Shown piece after piece: positions 1 to 12,917 of a DNA stretch of 64,000 bases. The notes beneath the pieces are model-generated. The model was not told the origin of the DNA and ran no database searches. It saw only the letters and a program-made list of their open reading frames with translations. The number at the start of each line of letters is the position of its first letter. The first letter of the stretch is position 1. Origin of the DNA: Triglochin maritima (Eukaryota > Streptophyta > Magnoliopsida > Alismatales > Juncaginaceae); the NCBI GenBank assembly GCA_963682175.1, contig OY821789.1, positions 6,076,001-6,140,000 on the forward strand, read 5' to 3'. Both the position numbers and the translations under genes were made by a program.

Positions 1-1170
1 ATTTATAAATACTTTTGAAAAATATTACTTTTTTCTTCTTCTTTCCCCCAATATATCCAAAGATGTTCATAAATGGAAGCAACGTGTAAATTCACAATGG
101 TGAACAGGGTAATCCTCGATGACCATGGCAACAAATGTTATATAACGAGTTTGTAATTTTGTGAGCTACGAACTCATGGACAAAGTGAGTTGGTTTTTAG
201 TTAGTAACTTTAAAATGTCCTCAACTTCAGAATGTAGGATCATAGTTGCACCATTGTTTTTATTTCCCTCCCTCCTCCCACTTCTCCAAAAAGAAAACAT
301 TTTAATTGATGCGTGGCAAGTGGAAACGAAACAAAGAATATCTTTTAACTGGATGCTATTTTGCAAATAAGAATCCGTACGAATGAAAGAAATCCAATTC
401 CCCATATATTTTTGGCAATTCTATCTGTAATTTCCAAGGAAGTTGACGTGATAAGGTTTTGCTGGCTATGTATGACTATCCAACGAACTCAACCTCAAAT
501 ATTGTTTATCATTTGAACCCATGTAAGAGAACATGCATCACTTTCATCCAGAGATGCTTTTTGACTTTGTTTGGAGTAAAATGGTGGGATCCGAATCAAT
601 GGCTTCGACATGATCACACATATATTATCAAACAACGGAATAAGCTAGGCAACCACACATGATCTAATTGGGGAACAACAAAGGATTTTGGATGCAAGTT
701 GGGAGAACAAAACCAACAACAACTTGGAAGATTGCTGTATGTTGATATTATGACAAAATGGAGAATATAGAAAAAAGTTGAAAAAAGAAATTATATCGTT
801 AAGTAGTGGGCAAGTTGATCATTATCTTAGACAAAAAAAATTCGCTTTACAAAAAAATAAAACAAAAATTATAATTTGATTATTTACAATCAAACCCAAT
901 CTCACATTAAATCACCATGACATCAATTTTCAATTTCTCTAGTATAATTTGAAAAAGAACCCGTCATTTTATCAACAACCACACCATTTTAGCATCTCAA
1001 TTGAACTAAGAATTATTGTTTCATTCTCAACACCAACCACTTTCCACATTAAATTGATCAAAACTTTTCTGATTCTTGACACCAAACTCAATCTCACACC
1101 AAATCACCACGATACAATCCAAACCCACGTGAAAAACCCAAACCCAAACATGAGAGCGTACAAAACTCAC
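1..1170. other. AT-rich non-coding DNA
   Basis: No coding region, RNA gene or delimited repeat is supported here. The few short open frames have no recognisable motif. If the exon call at 1171-1393 is right, the right end of this stretch would be the start of that gene's first intron on the minus strand. Confidence 0.5.
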
Positions 1171-1393
1171 ATTCCCAGGCTGAGGCGGCTCGGTGGATCC
1201 TGACGGAGGGACGATGGAGAGGGGGTTCTGGCGGGGGCACATACAAGGAGCTTGGGGTGGGAGCCGAAGCGGGAGGAGGAGTGCAGAAGCGGGTGGGGGA
1301 GGAGTAGAAGGTGGGATTAGGGTTTGAGGAGGAGGAGGTAGAGGATTGAGGAAGCGGCGATAGGGACCTAAGGCTTATGGTTCTTATTTTCAT
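1171..1393 (-). CDS. Possible first coding exon of a minus-strand gene, organelle-targeted, product unknown
   Basis: On the minus strand an ATG at 1393-1391 opens 74 codons rich in Ser, Pro, Arg and Thr with few acidic residues, typical of a plastid or mitochondrial transit peptide. The frame runs to a GGGAAT|GTGAGT sequence, a good 5' splice site (donor at plus 1170-1165). The stretch is clearly more GC-rich than its surroundings. No family is recognisable and no second exon is seen in the remaining 1170 bases, so the gene would continue beyond the window or be a fragment. It would be divergent from LPXB, with 1.1 kb between the two start codons. Confidence 0.35.
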
Positions 1394-2539
1394 ATTTTGT
1401 TTTTGTGTGGGTTAGGCGGGACGGGTTGAGAGATAACCACAACTTTTCATATTTATTAAGGTGGGTGGCGGGTAAGGATTTTTTGACAGCAACCCGTATT
1501 AGGCAAGGCGGGACGACAAGTTAAACCCTACATATTTAGAACCATAATTGTGATTGATCTACTTGTTAATTCTTCAAGATAGAGCCATACTCGTTATTTT
1601 ATCTATAATACTAATGTTTGTATGCAAGATTTATGTACTGGTGATGGCATATAATTTCCTCGCAACTAGTCATGCACTCTTTTTCGTAAAGCTTGTAAAA
1701 AACCATTGTTTATCGAACTAGATATAAGATCATATATGTTTCTGTGGGCCAACAACTTTATTAGACATGCCATAATATAATATAACAGACATAATTACTT
1801 AGAACCCGGTAAGAAAACGTACAAACATATTACTACCTTGTTGGATTGCTTTTATATGAACATGTTATATTTATGGAGCCCAATTACGAAAGTGGGACTC
1901 TGTATGGGCCTATTTATCAACGGCGCCCATATATGAGCTAACAGGCTTAGTTGCGTGACGGAACCAACTATAGAAGTGGGCCTGATTTGGGCCTATTTAG
2001 CTTTGAAGTCAATATACTAAGTCGGCCGACTAAGCCCATAGTTTCATACATGTGTTGGATAATATCTCAAGGATAGGAAAAAAGAAAAAAAAGTTGAGTT
2101 TATATAACTTGGATATCAAATGGAACCGAATTGTAATAATACAAAAAAAATAGCAAACATTCTTTTTACTTCTCTCATCTCTATCTACCTTTTTTTTTTT
2201 CTGTCAGATTCCCCATTCCAGCACACCGGTAATCATCCACGACATTACGACACCGGTAAGATATCATACATGAAAATACTTTGGGGACCCTTTTAAGCAT
2301 CTGACGGTTAGGTGGAATTTACATTCTTCGCTTTCCAATCGTATATTTAGGTGTGAAATTTTGCAAACAACTTAACATCAGGCAATAGCACACAAGTTAT
2401 GAGGCCCTTACAAGTTACACGGTATTTTGGAAAGTTTATAACTTTTTTTTACGTATGCCGAGAAGCGAGTATTCGAAAGGGAGCCGAAGTAAGACTGCCG
2501 AGAAGGGAGACGAGACGAAAAGCAAAAGCAACTACCAAA
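1394..2539. other. Intergenic region, possible shared promoter
   Basis: AT-rich spacer between the candidate minus-strand exon and the LPXB start codon. No gene, tRNA or delimited repeat is seen. If the minus-strand exon is real, this is a bidirectional promoter region. Confidence 0.35.
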
Positions 2540-5500
2540 ATGGTGAGAGCGAAAATCACACCATCTCTTCCCACCATCTTCTCTTTCTACTCTTCCACGG
2601 TGGGCCCCACAAGACTCGGCTCTCGCTCCTTCCTCACCTCCTCCGGGACCGTCCTCGAGAGGGCCACCTGCGACGGCGAGCTGAGGGTCTACATGGTCGC
2701 CGGCGAGGTCTCCGGAGACAACATCGCCTCCCGCCTCATGTCCGCCCTCAGACGCCTCTCCCCTCTCCCCGTCCGCTTCGCCGCCGGAGTCGGCGGGTAC
2801 TCATTTTTCCCCCCCTTTTCTTCGAAATAAATATCTCATTTTATTCCTTCCATTTTCACGTTAGGAAACGGTTAGTTTAGTTTAACAGACTGAACATCCT
2901 ATTGTAATGATCAAATTTTGTAGTTTGATGTTTGTTGCTTTGTTTTTGCAGCCGGTGTTTGTACGTTGCCGCTTATTTGTATGTTTTACCATCCCATATT
3001 ACATTATGTTCTATGAATCGTCCTGTCCCCGAGTCTACATGAACCCGAGTCCGGTAAGTCACCCACGAGTCTGCTGTCCCACAACATACTCCTCAATTTG
3101 CCAGAAAAACTTAAACAGGTTAGGTGCTGTAGTAGTGGATTCATGTCTTTCTAACCCAGACTAACAATTTCTTGTTAGCCGATGTGAGACTAATCTCGGG
3201 GTGTTACATTCTATATGTTCATAATTTGATGCTTGTTGCTACGTTTAAGCATGCGGTGTTGACGTAGATTTTAAATTATTGTAGGTTGATGCTTATTTGT
3301 ATATTTTAGCATCTGTGTTAATTTAGGTTTTGCATAGTTTTTAATTTGATGCCCGTGGTTAAGTTTTACCATCTAGTGTTAGCGTAGATTCTGAATGTTT
3401 GTAATTTGATTCTAGTTGTAGCTTTTAGCATCTAGTGTTCTCGTAGGTTCTATTGTTGGTCGTGCTTAAGCTTACTCAGACATTTTTAGAATTTCATTCC
3501 GAACCCAGGCTGTGGTTTTAGGTTAGCTATTCTTCAATGAAATTCATCAATTTGTCTTGTGACTTGCAAGGCATATTGTGAATTGTTGTTTCAGTTTAAG
3601 TTTGAATCACTGAATGGTTTGCAACTTTAGCGGAACATTTCTGTTTTAGGGTTTAGCAGACGAATCTTCGTATCCCTTAATCTTGAAGATAGATTTTAAG
3701 TTGTCTTGAGTGTCTGACAGTTTTGGAAAAATGTAGCTACTGCTTCTCAATGTAACAGCAAAACTGCATTTTCTTGTCTGTTATTTCATGGATCATTAAA
3801 TTGACTATTTTTGGATAAAGATTGTTGTTGCATTTTTTGAACGGAAAATGTAATAATGTAATATCATTTTCGTTTTCCATCATTGATTCATTGAACAAGC
3901 TCATTGCCATACATAACCGATTTTCTGCTCTAATATCACATCACGCTGGAAACTGGTTACTTGCATAATACTATGGCTTGTGTGTCCAGGGCTTCAATGC
4001 GTGCTGAAGGGTTACAATCTCTGTTCCCCATGGAAGACATCGCTGTGATGGGGATCTGGGAACTACTACCACATTTACGCACAATTAGGGTGATCATTAA
4101 TTTTTGTGGCACATACTTGCGTGCTCTGTAGTCTTGGGGATCTCAGGGTTGCACTGATATTTAAATGGCAGAAAAAAAATCAAGGAAGCAACACACGATG
4201 CTTTTCAGTTTCAACCTCATGTTGTTGTAACTGTTGATGCAAAAGGATTTTCTTTTCGCTTTTTAAGTCAATTTAGAGGTGTGTGCCACACTATTTGCTG
4301 AATCTAGTGTATGTGAAGGAAAGTACATATTTGACTTGTGAAGCAACTTGACAATGTAGCTTGTCAAATCTAAACCTGCAGATAAATGCACCAAAGAAGG
4401 AAGCAGAAGTGCTGTACATGTTCATTACATTGCACCATCATTTTGGGCATGGAAAGGAGGCAAACTCGACTGAGTCGGATTTGTAAGTTTGTGGATCATA
4501 TGTTGTGCATTCTTCCCTTTGAAGTAGAAGTTTGCAGGGAAAATGGGTTAGACACAACATTTGTTGGACATTCATCATTAGAAGATGTTTTCGACCTGAA
4601 TTTGGTAGGGAACCTTGCTCAGACCTCTTTATTATTGTTTTTGGTTTATGGTATCTATTTTCAGGGGCTCTTATTTCTCTGTTTTAAGATCAGAATTAGA
4701 GTTTACAGTGGCAGAGTTATTTTTCACTGATGCCAATCCCATAAAATATAAGTGGAACCGACCAATTTTTCTGTTGGTTACTGTTGCCATATAACATCAG
4801 GTTGGCATACGATGCCATTAGTTGGATGATAAGTAGGATTGTTTTGATGGCTGTAACTGACTTTGGGGGGCAAATAGTGAGATGCAATAAGTCATAAAGG
4901 TTTATGTGTCTTTTGGTAGTGGTTGCTGTTGTGATGTCGATTAGATTGATTATGTAATGGTCGCTAAAGCTATCAGACTCTTACAGTCTCCGGTGATTAT
5001 TTTATGTTCAACAAGGTTTTAAATTTGAGAATAATCTCTCCTTTTCTTTGGTGCTTGTAAAGATTTATTATTTCAGAGTACATGTTTGTATTCTCCTAAA
5101 GATATTCTTTTTGATAGCAAATATACTGCACCAAGCCCTTAAAAAAAGAGAATTGTCTAATTTAGTTCTTTTTCTCTGTCTGTCTGAGTATTTTTCGTTT
5201 TCAAACAAATTACTTGAATTATTGCAAATTGTTATAGGGATCGAGCCCGCATTCAGATAACATTATGATTAGAGGAAGTGCAAAAAAATTCAGATGCAAA
5301 TATGGACTTAATATGGGTGAATTGTCTCTCTCATCTTGATCTCACTTATGTTTTTAATATTTCATCTCTTATGTGCTGGCGTGGCTGCTACTTGCTTACA
5401 GTCATAATCTTTCTTGCAATGAGAGGCAAGTAGGATAATCTTTGTCCACTATATCCGAAAGATCTATTTGAATTGTGCTAATTTGTAATTTATCATGTGA

Positions 5501-7329
5501 AATATGATCTTTTTATCATTTGAGCATGCAGCTAGTTTGTCTTTACCACTCTTTGATTAATGTTTTTTTTCTGGAATTGTATTGCTCTAACTTAGTGCAA
5601 TTTAATTTTGTTGGGCAGAATCTACCATTATTACATTACTTCCGGGTAGCAGAATGCAAGAAGTGATTCGTATGCTTCCTATTTTCGTGAATACAGTAGA
5701 GCTTTTGAAGAACTCTTTTCCTGGGTTGACTGTTGTTATCCCTGTGGCACCTCATCAACATATTAAAGAATACATTGACAAATCATTTCGGAATGGAAGC
5801 ATACCTTTTGTTTTGATACCTGGGGCTTCACTAGTTGACAAATATGGTGCATATAGTGTAAGTTTGTAATATTATATTAAACGAGTTTGCTATTCTATAT
5901 TAAGTTTGTTATTTATCTTTTATTGTTACTGAAATGACCTGTTGTGTGGATGATGGCCTTGTAAAGTTACTAAAATGATACGCTGAGCCGGAAAGATAGC
6001 TTTAGGAGTAAGGACCTAAGCCTTAGTGACTGTTATACGGCACAAAGACATAACAATAGTCCCAAAAAATGACTGTGTGACGTATGCAAGCATATTTGCC
6101 TGGATTATATGCTTTCACCATAAAAAATTGCTCTGCTGGAGTATTTATTGGGTGCACGGCCTTGGATGAGGCTTTGAATTGATTGATCTGTTTGAGTAAT
6201 ATTAGTGCACTTTGTGGTCATCTACTCATCTTGCTGGATCTTATTTTTTGTAATACAATTTGTGCTTAATTTGTGCTATTAATTCATTCTTTTGACAGGC
6301 CAGTAAAGTTGCACTTTCTACTTCTGGGACAGCCGTTATGGAACTACAGCTTTCACGGTTACCTTGTGTTGTTTCATATCGAGCTCATTTCTTGACTGAG
6401 TGGATTATAAAGTTAAGGGCGAAATTGCGCTTTATCTCTCTTCCTAACATTCTTCTTGATACACCTGCCATTCCAGAAGCACTTTTTGAAGAATCAACAC
6501 CACATAATCTTGCGAAGCTACTAAAGTGAGTTGATCGCCATTTATTTTCTGCATCAACTATAATGCAAACCAATGTATCTTGCACTCTTTATCATGTTTG
6601 TGGAATAAAATAGCCACCGGGTTTGACAAGGCCGTGTTCTTTGTAGTGGTCATATGGGGATGTAGTTAGTCATAATCATAAAAATGAAATTATTGGACCT
6701 CTCTTCAGGAATTGTGGGTGGATAACATTAGGATTGTGACTGTCGTCCCATTTGAAGGTGGAACCTGTTTATTAGGGAATATTATAGTCCGCAGATGCTT
6801 TATGGTCCATTTGGAGGCCTTGTAGCCCCAGGGATATTTGTTTTTTCCAATTGGTTCATGATCCTCGTGAATATTCATGAGAGGTTCAGCCTTTTCTTCC
6901 TTTTCCCCCATCTTTCCTTGTTCTGTTTCTTTTCCTTTGGTGCAGATGTCCTTTCTTTTTTACCTATTCAGTTACCTATTTGCCTTGGCTTCTTTCATTG
7001 TGTTGCACTTGTAGTCTACCAGTTGTTATTGATAGGACGTATTACCTGTTATATCACAAAGTTTTCGATCTATCTTCTTCTATTTTTGCTTAGAAACAGC
7101 AATTTGGCATATTTAGCATGTGATGTCACGATGCAGGGAAGTCATTTGCAATGATAAGGTTCATGAGACGCAAATAGCTTCTGCAGAAAAGGTTCTTAAA
7201 TTACTGCGTCCTCCAGTAAATACAGATGGTATGGCACTGCACAGCGACGAGTCAAAACACTGTTTAGCCAACTGTCTACCAAGTGTTGTTGCAGCATCGA
7301 CAATACTATACGTGGCAAAAAAACAATAA
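2540..7329 (+). CDS. LPXB: Lipid-A-disaccharide synthase (LpxB, GT19 family), eight exons, with two 1-nt frame breaks (possible pseudogene)
   Basis: LpxB joins UDP-2,3-diacylglucosamine to lipid X to make the lipid A disaccharide; plant copies are thought to act in mitochondria. Exons read from homology and splice sites: 2540-2796, 3990-4089, 4172-4278, 4382-4604, 5238-5316, 5619-5857, 6299-6525, 7137-7329 (1425 nt). The ATG at 2540 starts an uncharged-to-basic leader, then ELRVYMVAGEVSGDN, the family's N-terminal motif. Later landmarks are SLFPMEDIAVMGIWELLPHL (exon 2), HVVVTVDAKGFSFR (exon 3), HYIAPSFWAWKGG (exon 4), LLPGSRMQEV (exon 6), and SYRAHFLTEW and SLPNILLDTPAIPEALF (exon 7). Two breaks: exon 2 ends in phase 0 but exon 3 needs phase 2 (an A8 run at 4172-4179), putting a TGA at 4235-4237; and one base is missing near 4461, which would give a TGA at 4471-4473 in the exon-4 frame. 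The two breaks cancel in length. All other junctions and frames are clean, so recent decay or sequence error are both possible. An AATAAA overlaps the stop codon. Confidence 0.85.
2907..3460 (+). repeat. Degenerate tandem repeat in LPXB intron 1
   Basis: Intron 1 holds several diverged copies of a roughly 70-90 bp unit built on 'taatttgatgcttgttgc...tttagcatctagtgtt'. The clearest run is about 3217-3455, and an earlier copy near 2907-2990 is separated by unrelated sequence. Copies differ by many substitutions, so the array is old. Confidence 0.5.
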
Positions 7330-8724
7330 AATGCAATGTAAGTTCACTGTTGTTGTATTGCTCTTATTCATTTATGACTATTTTCACTATTCTTAATCGT
7401 GACTGATGCGTCCAATAATGTACAAGAATCTGGCCCACAAAGAATTGGGAAATACTACTCCGTGAGGTGAGTCTTGATGCGAGAGATCCATCACTTCCCC
7501 TGTGTTTTGAAATTCTTGCGGTTGCCAACAAAAATGGAAGTCGAACTTGTTTTTAGTCAAAGGCAGGTAAATGTTAAAGCCAAATTTATGGTTTGCAACG
7601 TTCGCAATCATACACGGGTGGAGGCATGAAACATTGATTACTCGCATATGAAATGTGACGGCGCCTTCTGTATCCTCAACTTCTTCTGAAGATGGACGTG
7701 TTTTTTTCTTTTTCTTGGATTGTCATGTACTTCATTCTTTCTTTGGCTTGTGATCGTCTATGGATGGAATGTAGTCGTGGTCATGGCTTGGAAGTGTTGC
7801 AATATTTCCGATTCTCTGCGGACTGTTGGACCTTGATACATTCTAATTGCCATTATGTTCTTTCTTTCTGATTGGTAAATGTGGATGTGCATTCTTTGGT
7901 CTTTGAGGGCATTGATTATTTTCTGCAATGTTGGATACTAATAGGTTCTAGCTCAAATAGAATTTTATCCAAGTTCTTTTCAAATTCCCTCTTTAAGTCC
8001 CAAATCGTATTGATTTTTGTCTGATTAGAGTAAGTTCCTTGGGAGAGACTGTTGATTTCCATGTTACCATGTGAGCTGGACATGAACTAGCTTCGGTTCA
8101 GTCTTTGAACTTGGGTTCCTTCCGTATGCTGAGGCCCAAAAATCCAAAAGATGTCCGAGTCGAGGGGAATATCCAAGTAGAAATATTTGTTTGCTTAGAT
8201 ATTCATATTACGACCATTACGTGCTCCAATAGACCAATACCTCGGATCATCGACATCACACGCTCTACTTTAATAGATTCCGCGTAAAACCAGCTACAGT
8301 TTTAACTCGATCGTGTTTGTGTCTTTTAATCTGAATTCAACCTTAATAAGCCCATCGTTTTTATTAATAAAAAATCTCTTAAAAGTGAAGTCACACATTC
8401 ACTACCTTTTGTACATCTTGATGCAATAAAATTAAGGGGAAATTGTGTTTTCTACTAAAAAAATACAATAAAAATGGGCTTGTTCTTATCCTCGCTCGTA
8501 GTCACATCTTGCAGGTTCTGAGATTAGCATGAATGATGCATCGACCAGCAAAGAAGACACGCAATCTCCCCGAAAGAAACCAAATCTGAAGTGCAGTTGC
8601 AGATAAGCAAGCAAGCATATAAACCCATACATGCACCCATTGGCCACGTAATGCCATCCCTCCACACACCAACACCCTCCCATGCATTCCCCAGTCGGCC
8701 ACAGTCCACAGTCCCCAGTCGGCC

Positions 8725-8750
8725 ATATATATATATATATATATATATAT
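8725..8750. repeat. (AT)13 microsatellite
   Basis: Thirteen uninterrupted AT dinucleotides. Confidence 0.95.
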
Positions 8751-8937
8751 GAGTTCAGGCTTATCAAATTTAATTTAAGCTCCTACAATCTCACTATTGG
8801 ATCTTATTTATATTTAATCTCACCATTCATTAGCATAACCGTTTTTTTCTTAATTTACCTTACAATTTGAAATAAATAATAGATATTGTGGGGGCTTAAT
8901 TTTTCTAAATTAAGTCATGGACTTACTAGAAAATTCT

Positions 8938-8961
8938 TGTATGTATGTATGTATGTATGTA
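8938..8961. repeat. (TGTA)6 microsatellite
   Basis: Six uninterrupted TGTA tetranucleotides. Confidence 0.95.
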
Positions 8962-9575
8962 TATGATATTTTGTTACCGTCAACATGAACTGATGTGTGA
9001 ACCAGAGGAACCACTTGGCCTATTCTTCCACAGCTATAGCCTATGATTTATTCATGCATACATGGAGATCAATTAATATTGCAACATCTCTAATTGTCTC
9101 AATGTAGCAACCATAGCCAAAATACATAGTACAAGTAACTCTTGCATCAATACTAATGGCTGGTTGCCGACATTGGCACGTAATATACTTGTTAGGTCGT
9201 GTATATAGACAACTAATCTTTAGATTTAGCAACATAAGAACTAATTTTCCATTAACATGGAAATCTGTGAAGGTGTGGTTGTCCAAGTATATTGGAACTA
9301 CTAGTATGAGTTGAAAATATACTCAATATTTCACTAGATATCATGAGCATGAAAACCATTTTTAGCCAGTTATTCATTCATTAGATGTCACACACGTGCA
9401 CATTCTCATGCATAACAAATGCTTATTTGTAAAGAAAATATAAGTGAGCAATACTTCATGTGGTTCACACACATGCAAGACACAAATAACTAATAAGTAG
9501 GATTTGAAGTCAAACGGATCTCGAAGGGTGGTGTAACCGTGTAGGTCCACCCCACATATACCGCCAACCAACTTG

Positions 9576-10049
9576 TGCTCTTAAGACCATCACTAACCAT
9601 GACCTGGACGACCCGGTCATCAGTTCTCTCTCTCTTCAAAATCAACTTTCTCTCTCTTCCACATCAGCTTTCTCTTTCCTCAACCCACCTTCATCTCTTT
9701 CCTACACTATTCACCTCTTAACCACGACCCAACACAACCCATAACAACCTACCTCTCTCCTCCACATCATTTCGGGGTCCATCTTGGTAAAACTTTAAAA
9801 AAAATTAAAAAAAATTCTAAACAATTGTAAAACGTATTTTCAAAAAAAAAAATTAAAAAAACTAAAACAAAAAATTTTAAAAATCAAAACAAAAAAACAA
9901 AAAACAAAAATAAAAAATTTAATATTTTTTTAATGGACGACCGGGTCGTCGACCCGGGCGTTTCAAGCCCAGGTCGATGACCCGGTCGTTTCAAGCCCAG
10001 GTCGATGACCCGGTCATCCACGACCTTAGATGACCCACCGTTAAGAGCA
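9576..10049. mobile_element. MITE-like non-autonomous element (candidate)
   Basis: TGCTCTTAA at 9576-9584 is mirrored by TTAAGAGCA at 10041-10049. Next to these, GACCTGGACGACCCGGTCAT on the left resembles the inverse of ATGACCCGGTCATCCACGACC on the right, an imperfect inner inverted repeat. The interior is CT-rich, then strongly A-rich, and codes for nothing. Flanking TTA/TAA bases would suit a PIF/Harbinger-type target site. The outermost inverted repeat is poor, so the exact ends are uncertain. Confidence 0.4.
9960..10015. repeat. 28-bp tandem duplication in the MITE-like element
   Basis: The 28-bp unit starting GTTTCAAGCCCAGG and ending GACCCGGTC occurs twice without change at 9960-9987 and 9988-10015. 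Confidence 0.9.
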
Positions 10050-11748
10050 TAAATGCTCAGGTCACATGTGACCGGTCGTGGACCGGTCGTTCACGACCGA
10101 GAAAAATCCCGTTAAGGGATGCCCTAAAACAGATCTCGTGAGTGGTCAAGGTCGGCTTGGGATATGTAACAAAAAAAATCATCTCCACCTGAGTCCCGAA
10201 ATGTCAGTACTGTACGGGACTGCATTAACTCACATGTGTCGTCACCATCAGACCACCTTATCCACTGCCCAAATCAGACAAGCACAAGTTGATTCGTGTG
10301 CTGGCCATGTTTGTGCGTGAGTCAAAGGACACTTTCCAGGTGCATGCAGCCATGTTGCAGTGTAAACTCGATCTCTTGCATGTAGAGATGGATATCTGGA
10401 ACGGGAGAATGTCACGCATGACGTATATGGTATATATGAAGGATTGGACTACTTACGGCTTATGTGTAGATTGATAAGTTCTTGTTGGATGATATGACTT
10501 GGTTTGTTGATATTTGTTGGATTTTTTCTTTTAGTTGGCATATATGTGATGATTTTATAGTAAGACATGGATTTTTTGGGCGATGGTTTTGGATATCTAA
10601 TCCTATGGTCCATATTAGAGACGAAATTTATTAGGAATAAACTACGAACCTTGATGGAAATGTGTTGACAAGTCAACAAAAACACAATCGTAAATTTTAT
10701 AAATAAACTTTTTGTAAGCTGAATTACGGTTAAGGTTTGTTTGGGACACGTTCGTCTAATGTTTGGCTTATGGAAAAACCAACGAGTGGGAGAAAGGGAA
10801 AAAATATCCTAGATTTTAGCAGAAGTTGCATCTAGACGTGTTTACCCCCCCAAAAAAAACCCAAAAAAGAGTTGGGTGAGCGTCATTTACTTCTCAAATA
10901 AATGTTAAAATCCAAACGCCAGAATCAAATTTAAAACATCAAACGCCAAACGCGAAAGATTTCGGTGCATCTAAACATAAATATATGTTGGGGTTCGAGC
11001 GAAAATCCCAGGAGTCACAAAGACAAGTGGGGTGTGTCCTAACTCCTAAGTCCTAACACTACATTAATAAGGTGAACCTGTGCATTTACTTTGTTCAAAT
11101 CAAATATAGAACCCAAAGGATTCCAACTAAAGCAATAGACAACTTGGAGAAAAATACCTTAAGGGAACGTACACACATTATAATCAACCGAAATAGACCA
11201 CCTTAAAATCTCAAGACCATACGGTAGGGTCCACATTTTTCTCAAGAAGAGGACAGCTGAAAGCCTATTTCTTGACTTATGCATGGGGTTACCATTATTA
11301 GGGTATCAGTTTATATTGCTTGGTCTGCTGCCGTCTATCACTCGTGGAGGTTGGAGTCCACACAAGTCCATGTTGTCGTCGACATGCTCAGATTTTCTTG
11401 GCGACATTCTTTTCATGTCGCCTCCTTGTCGTCGCCACTCTTTTAATTTGGTTGGTGTAGTACTTGTGGGATTAGATAATGAGATAATTCCTTTCCTTTA
11501 TATTCTGTTGGTCCGTTAAGCTTGTTAATTGTTGTGACGTAGATAGAAGATGTTAAAATGGCTTATGTAAATGCACAAGAGGAGAAAATTATTACACTAG
11601 AATATAGGCCTACAACAACCGGATCGATATAGCTAGCATTTGTAGTTAGAGGGGGATCAACAATGACGGATGTAATAATCGACTTGTAGTCATGGAAAGC
11701 AGATTTTTAACTGCAACACCTTAATATAATTCTACATTTCCAAATATG
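10050..11748. other. Intergenic DNA without recognised genes
   Basis: Around 10060-10130 there are more ACCGGTCGT/ACGACCGG inverted motifs and a GTTAAGGGATGCCC stretch, possibly part of a second MITE-like sequence. Nothing else is supported up to the Tekay target site. Confidence 0.4.
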
Positions 11749-11753
11749 AAAAT

Positions 11754-12917
11754 TGTTAGAACCCTAACCTAGATTAGAGAGTTAATGAAGGGATTAAGAG
11801 GAGAGAATGAGGTATGGATGAGTTTGACTTTGGTGGAGAGAGAGAGAGAGGAAGTGATGGCTTAGGGGATGGTGCGTGTGTTGGGGTGTGGTGGAGTGGT
11901 GTGGGTTGATGGGTTGGGTTTTTAAGGAGAGAAAACTCATTCTTCATCTTCTTCTTTCCCATTCCATTCTCACCACCTTCCTCACACTCTCCTTTCATTT
12001 CCGGCGGCAGCGGAGGAGAACGGAGCTCGCGAGGTCAGTGACGGAGGCGGAAGATCGGCTCCGGCGTGAGGAGGTCATCGCGGGGAAGAGGTCGCGCGTG
12101 CGGAGGTGACGGAGGCGCGAGCGTTGCTCCGGCATTTCGTCGTCTTGGTGAAAGGTACGCCGCTCCTTAGTGTGGTTTATTGTTAACCCTAATGAGAGGG
12201 TTGTGTTGGTCGGTCGGAGGAGGTCGGAGGCCTCTCCGACGTCGCGTTTGGGCGAAGAAACCTCGGCTGGTGCGAGGTTGAAGACGACCGGACGGTCGAC
12301 CGGCCCTTGGGCGGTCGACCGATTGCGTGTATATCTTTACTGCCTGTTGCGTTTCGGTCGACCGATTGCATGTATATCTTTACTGCCTGTTGCGTTTCGG
12401 TCGACCGAGACCTTGTGTTCGGTCGACCGAAACTTAAGTTTATTGGTTTATATTGCATGATGTTCGGACGTAGGCTTGAGTTCGGTCGACCGTTATATGA
12501 CGTAGAAATATTAAGTTGACTCTGTAAGTTCGGTCGACCGAGAACCCTGAGTCGGTCGACCGATGGATTAAAATGATGTAGAAGATGTACTGTTAGTTTT
12601 CGGTCGACCGGGACCTGAGTCGGTCGACCGATAGACTGGATTGTAATGTTGACCAGACTCCGGATTTTGACCTCGCTCGGTCGACCGGTTTTAGACCTTC
12701 GGTAGACCGTTGGGGGGATTGTGTTTTGTGCGCAGCGGTAGACCGTGTTAGGGACGGTCGACCGATTCCTTTCTGGAAACGGTCGACCGAATCACCTCTT
12801 ACAGTCGACCGTTTGGGCCCAGGACAGAATTCCTGGATCCCTTTTTGAATGCCAACTTTGTCCACGGAAACCCGTGTCCTCGCCTTGTGCATGAGCCGAG
12901 AGGTGACGGTGGGTGCG
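11754..12917 (+). repeat. Tekay 5' LTR, truncated
   Basis: Matches the first part of the 3' LTR starting at 44183, with point differences and one 43-bp duplication. Similarity stops at GGGTGCG (12917), where a Tat/Athila LTR begins, so about 1 kb of the LTR is lost. The part at 12292-12811 is packed with GGTCGACC palindromes. Confidence 0.9.
12292..12811. repeat. GGTCGACC palindrome cluster in Tekay 5' LTR
   Basis: I count 13 exact GGTCGACC sites, mostly in the longer form CGGTCGACCG, plus degenerate forms such as GGTAGACC and AGTCGACC, in about 520 bp. Spacing is irregular. A 43-bp unit starting at the palindrome is duplicated at 12312-12354 and 12355-12397. Confidence 0.9.

Larger units (their letters stand above)
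7330..9575. other. LPXB 3' flank and AT-rich intergenic DNA
   Basis: The first few hundred bases probably include the LPXB 3' UTR; a GTAAGT at about 7338 could be a 3' UTR intron donor. No further gene is supported. Two microsatellites are listed separately. A 13-bp motif, CCCCAGTCGGCCA, occurs twice between about 8688 and 8725. Confidence 0.4.

Noticed and set aside
2455..2880. 141-codon plus-strand frame over LPXB exon 1
   Set aside because: Different frame from the LPXB exon, His/Arg/Pro-rich, and it reads through a good splice donor into the intron.
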